A DNA stretch of 64,000 nt from Arachis hypogaea (GCF_003086295.3 NC_092048.1:2361001-2425000); one strand, 5' to 3'. Positions 10,209 to 21,790 are shown, counted from the first letter of the stretch. Notes: a model not told the origin generated them from the sequence alone. Numbers and translations are program-made.

Positions 10209-11118
10209 GACTGATTTTAGCCATTTATTTTAATATACAAATAATCTTTTTGTAAACCAATATTTAGTGGTTGATTTTGATTTACCCATAACATTTCTAT
10301 TCTTGTATCGGAATGAATCCGTAATCCGTGATATATAAGTCTTGTTCCTTGTTGCGAACTCAACACACCGTCCTAAAGATCAATAATGTAGGACCAAGTA
10401 CGCTAATAATCAAATACCATCAACGCTAAGAGAATGCAATGCTAGCCTCAAATCAAAGATACGAATCCAATTTATTACATATAAAGCTAGCAAGGTTTAA
10501 TCTCACATGAGCTTCGTTTTCGTTTTTTTCTTCACGATGACACGAGATGAGTTGAGATATGATCGTTCATGATTTCATCTTATCTTGTCTAAATCCCATA
10601 CATTATTTTCCGAATGTGGGACTAGATCTGCTGACTTTCAATACCCCATAAATAAATAATTTTTAAATATTTAATATTTATTTTAAAAGTCAAACTTAAC
10701 AAATTTGACATCAAATTGAAAAGTACCAAAGAATTTGCCTGTAGTATATATACTCACAACAGTCACAGTGCAAGGGTAATACACTAATACCTACGAATAT
10801 CCATTAAAACCTGTTTTCACGAATAAATTAACTAACTAGATAATTTTCCAATACTTTCTGAACATTATTAGAGAATAAACTATTCATTATTATGTATAAT
10901 TATATGATAAATCTATTACATATTTTTTACTGAAATAATTGAGATAATATTAAATGAATAGATTAGTTATTCTTAAATAAAAATAGTTTAGTAAATGCAT
11001 ATTTGCGATAATAATTGATTCTATATTTCTTAGCTAATGCGTAAATGTCTAAAATTATAAGCAACGGAGAGGAAGATATTATATTAATATCTGCTAGGAT
11101 GAAGTACCACTAATTAAT
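9794..11118. other. AT-rich intergenic stretch with TA microsatellite
   Basis: Contains a long (TA)n tract at about 10164-10207. The rest is AT-rich, and I see no gene or bounded element. Confidence 0.5.
10164..10207. repeat. (TA)n microsatellite
   Basis: Uninterrupted TA dinucleotides of about 44 bp, followed by an AT-rich flank. Confidence 0.9.
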
Positions 11119-11193
11119 TTGAATATGGAGGCTAAGAACGTGTTAGACTCGCGTATGGGGAGGAGGGGTGCTTCACTTCGTTGTAGTGGGATT

Positions 11194-11470
11194 AGAGGAA
11201 GCAGAACTCGGACCCTGCGAGTTGTGAATTACTCAGAACAAGAAAAACGGAGGGTCCGAATTCCATGTTTCAGATTTCAAATTCCATCAGCTGCAAATCG
11301 GACCATCCGATTTGTGAAGCAAAATTTCATGACCAAAGAACTCGCATGGTCCGAGTTGTGTACTCTGAGTTTTTTTAATTCTTTTAACACAAATCGGACC
11401 CTCCGATTTGTGTACTCTAAATTTTTTTCAACTTTTAAACACAAATCGGAGGGTCCGATTTGTGTACTCC
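11194..11470. repeat. Cluster of iterated CGGACC-type palindromes
   Basis: At least five short imperfect palindromes of the form ATCGGACC-x-TCCGAT lie within about 280 bp, with spacers of 30-80 bp. The clearest are CAAATCGGACCATCCGATTTG (11296 region), CACAAATCGGACCCTCCGAT (11390 region) and its inverted-core sibling CACAAATCGGAGGGTCCGAT (11440 region). Variants with ACTCGGACC and GGTCCGAGT also occur. Repeated short motifs in both orientations resemble subterminal transposase-binding repeats of DNA transposons; that reading is inference. A reading frame spans it but looks incidental. Confidence 0.75.
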
Positions 11471-11604
11471 CACAATTTTAAAAAACACCAACAATTACCA
11501 TGTTAAAGTATATCACTCATTCTACTTCCATATCAAAAATTTTTAGCCATGAAGTACATCATTTCATTTATTTATTAATTGGAATTGACCACAAGATTGG
11601 AACC

Positions 11605-12128
11605 TGGGTTAGTAACGAGTCACTTCGAATTCAACTCATTAATAGTTTGATAAGTTAAATTTATGAGATAGTGAGTCAAGTTTGAGCCTGAAATTGAACT
11701 TATAAATTAAATGAGCTAAATTTGAACTTAAATAAACTCAACTCATTAGTTCGTGAGCTGGCTGAATTATATATATATACGCATTTAATCTATACTTTAA
11801 CCATTATATATATACATATAAAATAATAATATATAATTATATATATTAATGATTTTAATTATTTAAAATTTTATATTTTTATATATAATTTTGATGCAGA
11901 ATATAAATAAAAAATTTATAATTTATTGATATAGAATTATAGATTATGTTTTTATTATTTAAGCTAATTTCTGAGCTCGAGCCAGCTCGTGAACTTTTGG
12001 TGAGCCGAGTTTGAACTTAAGAAATAGGCTCGATTGTTAATGAGTCGAGCCATAAGTCAATCTCAATTTTTGTGAGCCAGGCTTGAACTTGGTCTAACTC
12101 GACTCAACTCGATTCACTTCCAACCCTA
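11605..12128. mobile_element. Non-autonomous hAT-like element
   Basis: The flanking 8-mers TTGGAACC (11597-11604) and TTGGGACC (12129-12136) are a near-perfect 8-bp target duplication. The ends form imperfect inverted repeats: TGGGTTAGTAACGAGTCACTTC on the left and, reversed, TAGGGTTGGAAGTGAATCGAG on the right. The interior is rich in GAGCTCG/GAGCCGAG-type words near both ends and AT-rich in the middle. It has no coding sequence. The family resembles widespread plant repeats with CGAGCTCGAGC cores. Confidence 0.72.
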
Positions 12129-12309
12129 TTGGGACCTATCTTAAAGACCCAAATTTAAATAATACTAGTGTATATTTCCATACCCTCCTATACCGAGTAA
12201 TGTATAAAATTATATAAAAAAATTTTATTAAAATTTAAATGAAAAATATATATAGTAATTATTATAAATATTTTACCACTTAAAAATATTAAAAACAATT
12301 AATATTTAT

Positions 12310-12500
12310 TTTAATCAATTTAGATTGATTGAATGGTCATCTCATTTGTCCGCTTAAGCAAGTATTTGGAGTTCGAATCTCGCATTGTGTGTATAATAAT
12401 CCATTAGTAAGCGACAGACCCTTAATAAATAAAACATCAATATGTGGTAGATTAGTCCTCAACTTGCCGAGTTAGGAATCCGTAAAACAAAATTGTATTT
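12310..12500 (+). repeat. SINE-like fragment
   Basis: Contains GAGTTCGAATCTCGC, which resembles an RNA polymerase III B box, preceded by about 50 bp that could hold a decayed A box. It continues with AAGCGACAGACCCTTAA and GATTAGTCCTCAACTTGCCG, words I recognise from dispersed tRNA-derived repeats in legumes. No poly-A tail or target duplication could be fixed. The call rests on motif recall and is tentative. Confidence 0.4.
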
Positions 12501-13182
12501 GTCTTTAAAATAGATTAATTTTTCATAAATAGCAATACTTATAGACTTTTGTCTTTCTTAAAATTTACTTGGGACAATTTTATTTATTGGTATCGTATTC
12601 ATTCTTGAAGTCAAAACAATATGATCAACATTGTTACTTGTTAAAACTTCACATTTTATGAAATAATTTTTAAATTTTCAAATTCATAAACTTATGTCAT
12701 TACAAAAGATATTAGATCGATTAATATTTCTTTAACATGGTATACCGAAGCACATATCGTTGAGTATTAGTTAGTATGAAGAGAAACCAATAACAACTTT
12801 TGTTATTCAATATATAATTTAATCTATTAAAAAATAAATTAATATTTTCTAAACTTTTAAATACATTTTTTTTTTAATTTCTTACACTATTTTATTTGAC
12901 AATATTTACCATTAAAAAATAATAAATGACCGTGCTATTCTTATCTTGAAATTAATTCTGGATAGTGAGATAAAATTTAAATTTATTTATTTTCTTACTC
13001 AAATTTAAATTTAGAATTGATTAACAACTCATCCTTTTTTAATTTCAATAAAAAAAATAAATTAGTTAGATGCAAAATATTCAACATTTAATAATTTCAA
13101 TCATTTAAATTTTAATTACCAAAAATTGGGTCAAAAATTAATTATAAACTTAATAATCGATAATATATATTATGTTAGTACG
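12501..13182. other. AT-rich intergenic stretch
   Basis: No gene or bounded repeat seen. AT-rich throughout with several poly-T runs. Confidence 0.5.
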
Positions 13183-13191
13183 TAAAAAATA

Positions 13192-14266
13192 GGGATAAGT
13201 ACTGTTTTGGTTCCTAACGTTGAGGGTCAGAATCGAAACCGTCCCTGATATAATTTTTTACTTAAAATCGTCCTTAATGTTGCATTTCATTTTAAAATCG
13301 TCTTTTCTAATAAAATTTTTAAATTTATTCCTAAACTACCCCTACTTTAATAAAAAAAATTATAAATTTAAAAAAAATAAAAAAAATGCGTTGGGAGGGG
13401 GGAGGAAAAGGGTATACGAAGGGGATGAGAGGGAAAGGGGGAAAGGGGAGGGGGAAGGGGAAGGGGGGAGGGGGGACGGCATCGGTGGCAAAGCTTGGAG
13501 CTGCCGTCACCGTCAAGAAACCCAGCACCAACCCATTACCCCATTTCTCCCTGAACCGCTGGCACCCCACCTTCGAGTCCCACCTCCTGAACATTCCCAC
13601 CAGATCGGTGAATGGCTCCGATGCGGCAGCGGCGGGAGTAAATCAAGTGCTTCTACTGGTGGTGGTGGTGGTGATGAAGGAGAGAGAGGAGGGAAAGTGG
13701 AAGAAGCTGGAGAAGAAGAGGAAGAAAATGAAGTGGACGTGAGTTCGGGGTGGGGGAAGGGGAAAGGACGCGAGTTCGGGGTGGGGGAAGGGAAGAGGAG
13801 GAGGGGAAAGGGGGGAGGGGGATGGCGGCGGCGGTAAAGCTTGGAGCCTCCGTCGCCGTCGTCGTGGCCATCGCCATTGGGGATCGCGAGGGAGAGAGGA
13901 GATGCGATTCACTGCCGCCGCCTCACCGCCTCTGCCTCTGCCTCTGCTTTCTTGCTTTCTGTTTTCTTGCTTTATGTTTCTGCTTCTTGGTTTGGTGTTG
14001 TTGCTGTTGTTTGGTGTTCTTGGTGTTGGTATTGGTTGGTGGTGGTGGTGGTGGTGGTGGTGGTTTAGGGTGGTGGTGGTGGTGGTGTTGGTGGTGGTGG
14101 AGGAGGTAATTGTGTTGGTAGTGGTGAGGGTATTTTTGTCCAATAAAAATTAAAAGGACGATTTTAATACAAAAAAAACGTTAAGAATGATTCTAAATCA
14201 GAAATTACGTTGGAGACGGTTTCGATTCTGACTCTCGACGTTAGGGATCAAAACAATACTTATCCC
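13192..14266. mobile_element. Mutator-like non-autonomous element with GC-rich interior
   Basis: Perfect 9-bp duplications TAAAAAATA flank it (13183-13191 and 14267-14275). The ends are long inverted repeats of about 65 bp: GGGATAAGTACTGTTTTGG on the left and, reversed, GGGATAAGTATTGTTTTGA on the right, both continuing to GTCAGAATCGAAACCGTC. A 9-bp duplication plus long inverted repeats is the Mutator signature. The interior (13386-14110) is strikingly GC-rich and purine-biased, unlike its AT-rich setting, as in elements that carry captured gene pieces (Pack-MULEs). Two interior segments, around 13480-13515 and 13830-13865, share AAAGCTTGGAGC and CCGTCNCCGTC, indicating an internal duplication. 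No transposase is present. Confidence 0.85.
14037..14105. repeat. (GGT)n-rich tract
   Basis: Two GGT trinucleotide runs separated by a short TTTAGGG break. A shorter run is at 13660-13675. It lies inside the Mutator-like element and produces spurious His-, Val- or Trp-rich reading frames. Confidence 0.85.
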
Positions 14267-14452
14267 TAAAAAATAATATCCAATGAATTGGTTATTTATT
14301 TTTTTTTACAGAATTAATTATAATATATTGAGAATTGATTTATTATCCAAAATTTTTTTCATAAATTTTATAATATGTAAAAATAGTGATCTTATTTTTT
14401 ATTATTATTTAACTCTCCATAATTTTTTAATTATGTAATTAACTTAATTAAT

Positions 14453-16250
14453 TGTAACACCTTCACTATCAGAATGTCACGCTTCTGGTTGTGTCACTCT
14501 GATAACAAGAAGTATTACGACGACTTCATATACTTAATAATAAAATAAGAGTCTTTGACTCAAAATCGTATCGCTATTTTTTCTTTATCAACAATAAAAA
14601 CGGAAATATTTTTTAATCGAAGATAAACAAGCTTATACACATATACAAAACTTCTTATTTAAATAACTTACAAGTATTATATACATACATGTTATTACAG
14701 TCATGACTCCTATCCCTCTTACAAAAATATAATCATAAAAACGAGAGAAAGTCTATAACATATGTATACAAACAAAAATAACATAATTAGAAACTTAACA
14801 AAAATTTTGCAAGTTTCCTTGTCCGTCCTGAAAAGATAAAACTGTAGGGGGTGAGAAACTAACTACACGGTTTCACCTCTGAGTTTCAAAATTGTCATAA
14901 AAAGATATTTAAATAAAAATCTATTTTCTAGTTATCGATGTCTTATGAATCTTTTTTAAAAAAATCGATGGTTTAATCACTCAAATATTCAAAGCCTTTT
15001 TAAAAGAAATCAATTAAGTATCCAAATATCCAAAACTCACTTTTCTCATAAAAGAATCTTAAAAGTTTTTTAACTGTACGAATAATCAACCTATTCTAAA
15101 CATAGGTTCATTAAGTCTATGTTGAACTAGTTTGATATTTCATATTTTACAAAACTTCAGTCAAAAACCAATCATGCAATCAATCAACACAATCATCAAT
15201 TCAGCACCAAAACTCAATCTCAAAAGTACCACACCAAAACAAACACAGGCAAAACAGACAAAAAAAATACAGGTATAGGTAGCAGTTACAGCAAGTAGCT
15301 CATATAGCAATTAGAGATAGTTAAGCAGTTAGGCAAACCAAAACAAATACAAACCCAAACAAAGCACGCAAATGCATATGATTCATGTCTGCCCTATGGC
15401 TAATGAGCTCATCTGTCGGTTATACAGCCAACCCGACATGTCCTGATAGCTAACCATTGGACAGAACACCAAACACGGAACAAGTGGGACAACGCCGCAA
15501 CCCTTGCATCTTACCCGCGTACCCGGAGCAGGGGACAACCTTACCACTGCCTCAGCTCTTACCCAAGCGGTGTTACAGTTCTCGACCCAGAGCAAGCAGC
15601 GACAGAACTCAGCCCTTGCATCTTACCCGAAGCCTAGAACTCTTATCCGGAGCAAGTGGTGGATAACACCACTACATCTTACCCGGTCACATATATCTCA
15701 ATTAGAATTCATTTTCATTTTCAATCCATTCTCAATATCATTCAATTCAATTTCACAATTCAAACCCAGTTTTCATCATTCTTATTCCTCATCTCTTTTT
15801 CGGAACAAGTGGACAATGCCACTGCCTCTTACCCGGGGTCATATGTCTCATTTATTCACAAATCATTATTTTCGTATTTCCTTAACCACAATTCATTCTT
15901 TTTTAAATAAAGCAAAACTCATAACATAATCCTTTTTTGAATAACTTAATATCAAATTATAAAATCCTTTAAAAATCCAAAGCGTTCTAACAAGCACTTC
16001 AAACAAAAGTTCCAATTTTATAAAAATTTGGACAGCATCTTCTCTAAAACTTGGATTATGCCACCCTTCTCGGATTCCATCCAAACATTCCTCAAGCTCT
16101 ATTAAATATTAAATATTAAACCATTAAATATTAAATAATATTAAATATTAAATAATATAATTTAAATAATATATATAATTTCATAATAATTTTAATAAAT
16201 TTATAATTTCTAAAAACATAAAAAATATAATTTTTAAATTCACACACATT
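14453..16250. repeat. Probable long LTR or LTR fragment
   Basis: It begins TGTAACACCTTCACTATCAG, a start typical of long plant Ty3/gypsy LTRs. It then contains phrases I associate with legume LTRs, such as GGTGAGAAACTAACTACACGG and CTCATCTGTCGGTTATACAGC. From 15470 to 15840 a degenerate unit recurs. The right end is uncertain: CACACA at about 16242-16249 followed by TTAAA approximates the TTAAT before the start, but that match is weak. No coding domains are present, so a solo LTR is possible. Confidence 0.45.
15470..15840. repeat. Degenerate repeats of an AAGTGG...CTTACCCGG unit
   Basis: The phrase CGGAACAAGTGGACAA followed by a short gap and CCACTGCCTCTTACCCGG recurs in variant form at about 15475-15525, 15528-15575, 15590-15680 and 15801-15838. 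Copies are diverged and irregularly spaced. Confidence 0.6.
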
Positions 16251-16499
16251 AAAGTCTTTATAATTAAAAATATGTAATAAACATAATTATAAACTAAATT
16301 TTTTGAAACAAAATAATAAAATCAACATTGTTCAAAGCAAAACAAATATTGTCCAAAATATATAATTAAACATCTTCAAGTTTATAATCAATCAAACATA
16401 AAACATAATCCAAAATATAACTTAGAACATTTTCAATTATCATCTTCCTCCTCTTGTAGATCAATATCATCATAAAAATTTGTAAAAAAAATGGCCCTA

Positions 16500-16710
16500 A
16501 CAAAATAAAAACTTGGCCCAGAGGTAAAACCTGCCTCGCCCCGCTCCGCTCCCGCCCCGCCGAAGCCTGCCAAAATCCATGGATTAGGCGGTGCGGGATA
16601 GGCGAGCTTTTTAAATTTGGTAGTATCAAAATTCTAGTCCAACCAGCCTTTTTTAGCGGGTTGTGTGAGACATCTCGATAGATTTCGGTTTGTTTGCCAC
16701 CCCTAGTCCC
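16500..16710. repeat. GC-rich right end of a hAT-like repeat
   Basis: A GC-rich patch (CTCGCCCCGCTCCGCTCCCG) is followed by TTGCCACCCCTA, a terminus typical of plant hAT-like non-autonomous elements carrying GCGGGGCGGG words. I could not find the matching left end or a target duplication, so it is probably truncated. Confidence 0.4.
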
Positions 16711-16969
16711 CATCCATTTTCGCGTGGCTAGTCGTGAGGATTTCACAAGTCCCCATCTAGCTGTAAAATGCAAGTAATCCCTGTAAATACCCGTTTCGGC
16801 TGTTTTTGTGATCATCCTTATTGCTAGCATTCATTGGTTCGTGACATGAAGCTATTTTAGCCACTCAATAAATTCTTAGATAATCAAAGTTTAGGTTATA
16901 TCATTTTTACAAAGTCACATGTATCCTTATTATAATAATATTAATAAAAGATAAATGGATAAATACTAA

Positions 16970-17423
16970 GCTATTGTTTGGATATAAGATAGAAAATAAA
17001 AGAAAAAAAATGGAAAGAAAGAAAATGAGAGGAGATAAAATAGAAAAAAAGTATATATTTTTTGTGTTGTTTAGACGAAGAAAAAATGAATGAAAAAAAA
17101 TAGAAAAAAAAAATCTTTTACTTGGATGGAAGGAAAAGTAAGAAGAGAAAAAATTATAATCGAGTAAAATTATATTAATGTTTTTATATGTTATATATAA
17201 ATTATAATTCAAATGATAATTCTGTATTTTTACCCATGTTTGCACTTCTGCATCAGCTTTCTTCGCAATTTTGAAGAGAAAAAATTTACATGAGCTCCAC
17301 ATACACTTTTATATTTTTCATTCAATTTCTTTGTTGATTCAAACAATGAACAATTGATTTTTCCATCCATTTTCTTCTCCAACATTTGATTTTCCTACAA
17401 ATTATTCTAATCCAAACAATGCA
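16970..17423. mobile_element. Possible PIF/Harbinger-like non-autonomous element
   Basis: TAA triplets (16967-16969 and 17424-17426) flank ends reading GCTATTGTTTGGAT and, reversed, TGCATTGTTTGGATTAG. A TAA/TTA duplication with a TTGTTTGG terminus fits Tourist-like elements. The interior is a purine-rich A/G block on the left and AT-rich on the right. Confidence 0.45.
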
Positions 17424-17564
17424 TAAATAAGTCACATTATATATATATATAACAATAACTAATATCACATATTGGATTAATTTACGTTGATAAACCAAAA
17501 CCACCCCAAAATTACCTGAATCCTCCAAATCCAAAAACGTTACCTAGTTGTCTCCATTTAAATT

Positions 17565-17910
17565 TTTATATAAATCGAATTTAATAAATTTGAATTAGGG
17601 TAATAAGTAGTAAATCGAATTTATAGGATTCGAATTACTTGACATTGTGATTCAAAAGTAAATTGAATTCAAAGAATTCGAATTATGTCATCCCCTACTA
17701 AATCGAATCTATAAATTTCGATTTATATGATCCATGCTAAATCAAAGTAATAATGTTCGATTTATACTCACTTAGTAGCAATCCATCTCATTGTAAATCG
17801 AATTTACTTCATTCGATTTTAGTAGCATAGATAACATCCAAGTAATTCGAATCTTATAGATTCGATTTACTACAAAAACACATAATTTGAACTCCATAAA
17901 TTTGATTTAA
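17565..17910. repeat. Cluster of iterated ATCGAAT...ATTCGAT palindromes
   Basis: Seven or more short palindromes with cores such as AAATCGAATTTATAGGATTC, CGAATCTATAAATTTCG and AATCTTATAGATTCGATT occur about every 45 bp, separated by unrelated spacers. The design mirrors the cluster at 11194-11470 but with a different core. Such arrays may be transposon subterminal repeats; this is inference. Confidence 0.72.
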
Positions 17911-18455
17911 TTACATAGATATGTAAATTGAGACATGCACGTAGCCTTTTTTACTTTGGAGAATATACGTAAAATTGGTTTGCAAATAGTTTATAAAGGT
18001 GATTTACCCTACATATTATAACTTGTGAAATCATAATATTTTGAGAAGTGATGTATAGACAACTTAAATGTTGATAAGTCTGAAAAATTTTAGAAAAAAA
18101 ATATAAAAAAATTACATGTTAATTCATAAGATTTTTTAAAAACAAAAAATTTGTCCATGGTCTGTGATTAATAACTTTAAAATTATATATATGTTATTTT
18201 TTATATATTTTTTTATTTTATAGAGACTTATAATTTTATTATCGGCGATGTTAGTGGTTATAGAGAAATTTTTACCTTTAAATAAATTATAGAGAAATTA
18301 AAAACAAAATTGGTTGCTATTTTTCTGATAATTCATTTAGTTTAGTTATTAAAATTAAATTATATATTCAATTTTTATTTGTTTGTTTATCCTAATAATT
18401 ATATATAATAGATAATATATTTAAGCATGTCTTGAAAGAAACTATTGAATTTTAT

Positions 18456-18625
18456 GGATTTGGATCCTCTAGAGTTTGAATTTCACTTTAGAGAGTAAAG
18501 TGAGATCTCTCACCATTTATTTTATAGGTAGAACCAAGAATAAATATGAAAGAGAAACTATTTAAGGATAGAAGATCACACTTTACTCTCTAAAGTAAAA
18601 TTCAAACTTTAGAGGATCTAAATCC
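18456..18625. mobile_element. Mutator-type MITE, 170 bp
   Basis: Perfect 9-bp duplications GAATTTTAT flank it (18447-18455 and 18626-18634). Its ends are inverted repeats of about 48 bp, starting GGATTTGGATCCTCTAGAG and, reversed, GGATTTAGATCCTCTAAAG, with only a few mismatches. It has no coding capacity. The 9-bp duplication points to mobilisation by a Mutator-like transposase. Confidence 0.9.
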
Positions 18626-18634
18626 GAATTTTAT

Positions 18635-21505
18635 ATAATAAAAATTTAACTATGGAATTGAAACTAAGATAAAGTGAAATATAATAAATATATGAGGAGT
18701 GAAAGTAAAATAAATAATTAAAAATAAGGTAATAAAACAATTAAAAAAAAAGTAAAAAAAGATAGAAAAACAATGCATGTAGTTGATAAAAATACACTAT
18801 AAAAAAATTAGTATAATCAATGAATATAAAAGATGAAAGACAAAAATTAAGATATATTTTTGTTAAAAAAAAAAACATTGTGAAGAAGAACCTATTAATT
18901 AAGTTTTATGAAATATTATAACAGTACATTCTGACTCCTTTAATTGTGAATATATTATAAATAGTAACTCCTTTAAGAATTATTAATCAAAATACATAAA
19001 AGTACATTCTGACTCCTAGATATAGAAAATAATAAGAGAATAATTTAAATTAAATTTATTTATTTTATTTTTTATTTATTATTTATTAAATAATTCATTG
19101 TTTATTTAATTTTGGTCAAATCAAATAATATAATTGATTAGTTATAATTAATGTTGTTCACCCTAATGGTATAATTGAAACATATTAAAACTCTAAAGAT
19201 AAAATTAAAACTAAACATTAAGGATAAAATTAAATAAAATTGAATTTGTTATATCTTGTAATTTTTTTTTAATAAAAGTCTTATTTATATATCTTTAAAA
19301 TGCACCACCTTAATACAATGATATTTTTATTAAAAATAAAAATTATGATAAATATTTCATATATTTATTAGTAAATTATATACAAATATTTTTTGAAGCA
19401 TATCACTTTTATTATATGAAAATAATTTAAATATCTTTAAATGTGATTATAATAATTCATTAAGTATTATATTTTTTTACTAATTTATATTTAATAATTT
19501 ACCTCTAACTTTTAATTATAATAAAAATGTAAGATATGATGCCAAAAAAAAGAAGCTAAAGTGACATAAATTTTTTATTAACAAAAAAATATATTTTTTA
19601 TTTTTTAGATACATATCTATTTTTTTAAATTATACATTTTAATTTATATAAATTAATGAGAATTAAATATACAAAAAATACTAATTAATAAAAAAATAAA
19701 ATTTAAGATAAGCATGTCCGGAATAAATTAAAATAAAATAAAAATTTTTAATTATGATTATTAATTATAATCATATATATTTATTTTAAGATTTATACTT
19801 CGAAAACTTAGTATATTAATACTTTGTATTTTTATTTTTCAATTTTAGACTGTCACAAATATTAGTTACTATCTAATAATGACAATGCTTTTAAAAAAAA
19901 TAAACATAATTAAATGATTTTAAAATTATATAATAATTTTTAAAATAATAAAAAAATATACAATTACCTAAAATATAATATTTGTATAGTAACTAAAATT
20001 TAATTGCCAATATGAAAGTAACATATAAGATCATTTTGTAATCAAATAAGTGTTTAATCAAAGAATTTAATATTTATATAATAATATGACAAAATTAATT
20101 AAATTTTGAGTTTAACTATAGCAAGCGCTCAAGTTTAAATTTTCATAAATTAATTTATTTTTGTTAAAGTGAATTGCACAATAAAAAAATCATAAAAAAT
20201 TTATATATTAAAGTAGAAAAAAAATTATTTATAAATACAAAATTAAAAAAATTATTATTAAAAGTTGAATATGCAGATAAAAAAATAAATTATAACTTGC
20301 AAAAATTATCTCTAAAATTTATTACAATAAATAGTAAAACTATAAAAGTCATGTATTTATATAAATTAAATTATAAAATATCTAGATATTTAATCAACCA
20401 AATTAATTAGTTTGTAATTGATTTGATTTAATAATTAAAAAAAATTGAATAACCTTTTTTAGCAATATACCCATCTAAATAATATAGATTGAAGATAAGA
20501 AAATATAACTAAATTATATAATACAACATAATATTCTTAAAAATTTGTTTTATAGCAGATCTAATGCCAAGATATTTATCATCATATGTGGTATAATCTA
20601 ATTTCACAATTATTTAAACGTTATTTTTATAAAAAAATCGCATTATTTATTTTGAAAAAAAAATATTTACTCACTATTATAATTTAAATAGAATATAAAA
20701 TAGATATTAAACTAGTTTCTTTTAATAATTACTCAATCACAAATATCCATCAAGGACATGAGATTTAAGAGCATACAAAGTAAATATAATACCTACAACT
20801 TTTACACTACTACGATAAGATGATTATCATAAGTCTTTTTAGCATAAATTAAACAAAACAACATATAATAATAAAGAAACAATCAAATTCAAAAAAGTTA
20901 TAGAACACCTATTATACACTACGAATGTTAATATTGAGAAAGTTTTAATCATTTATCCTTTTATTAATAACTATCTTTTTATCTACTCTGCACTTCATTT
21001 ACGAATATGTTAAGTACTAAACATATACTTCAATCTTTTCAAATTCTATATATTCTTGTCAAACACAATATTATTATATATTTAAATATATTAATTTGTC
21101 AATATTCTATAAAAAAAAAAGGTTAAAATAATAACTATTATAAATCAAAAATGGCATTTATAACTTATAAGCTTTCACTCAACCCATTTTAATTTATAAT
21201 TAGAACATAAAGATCGAGTATATATATATATATATGCTCAAACGTGATGCATACTTCATTGATCAATATTTTAGTAAACCAAAGAAACAAACAATTAAGA
21301 AGATGATTGGTTGAAGACTTAATAATAGGTACGTGGTCTATGACTACTATATATGATGCTTTAATTTGACCATGGGATTAGTTGAAGTCTTTCCAAAACT
21401 TACTATAAACTAGTATTGAAACAAAATTATAGAATAGGTAATATAGGAGTATATATAGTAATAATAAATTAAAACATAGCATATAGGATTGGAATTCTTC
21501 AATAT
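18635..21505. other. Very AT-rich intergenic stretch
   Basis: About 2.9 kb of extreme AT bias. No gene, RNA or bounded element could be defended. Long frames such as the one near 20174-20410 are Lys/Asn/Ile-rich, as expected from composition alone. A short TA run lies near 21220. Confidence 0.5.
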
Positions 21506-21578
21506 TTGTTAGGGGACGGAATCAACGTCCGTGAACATGTAATATTTAAAATAGGAATGAATTATATAAGAATGAGAA

Positions 21579-21790
21579 ATGGGACCGACTTACGCCGAAG
21601 AATCTCAGCCGCTGGAGAAGAAAATAGACCCAGCATATCTAGCAAATTGTTTAATTTCTGTTTCGTGGCATTTCAAATTGTCAACATCTGCAATTATGAT
21701 AGTGTACGCTACTACATTTAATTTGCTTCCAGAATTAACTCCTGCAAATTTGACGCGGTTTGTAAGGCAGAGAACAAAATGGAAGAGTAA
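21579..21790 (+). other. Unrecognised balanced-composition ORF segment
   Basis: Within AT-rich surroundings, about 210 bp has gene-like composition and an open frame with varied amino acids (KKIDPAYLANCLI, LPELTPANLTRFVRQRT). I do not recognise a family. An antisense frame is also open over the same stretch, which weakens the case for either strand. It could be an exon relic, transposon cargo or chance. Confidence 0.2.

Noticed and set aside
11119..11481. Reading frame spanning the CGGACC palindromes
   Set aside because: The repeated palindromes explain the frame; the translation is repetitive and lacks any family feature.
13643..14143. Long His-, Thr- or Val-rich reading frames on both strands
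   Set aside because: They arise from GGT and purine-rich repeats inside the Mutator-like element; no codon structure or family motif.
15457..15929. Plus-strand frames in the LTR-like region
   Set aside because: They follow the degenerate repeat unit and have no domain.
17565..17910. CRISPR-like regularly spaced repeats
   Set aside because: The units are imperfect palindromes in a plant nuclear context with variable sequence and no cas genes; a transposon-related array is far more likely.
20174..20410. Plus-strand frame rich in Lys, Asn and Ile
   Set aside because: Composition is what extreme AT bias gives; no motif and no gene context.
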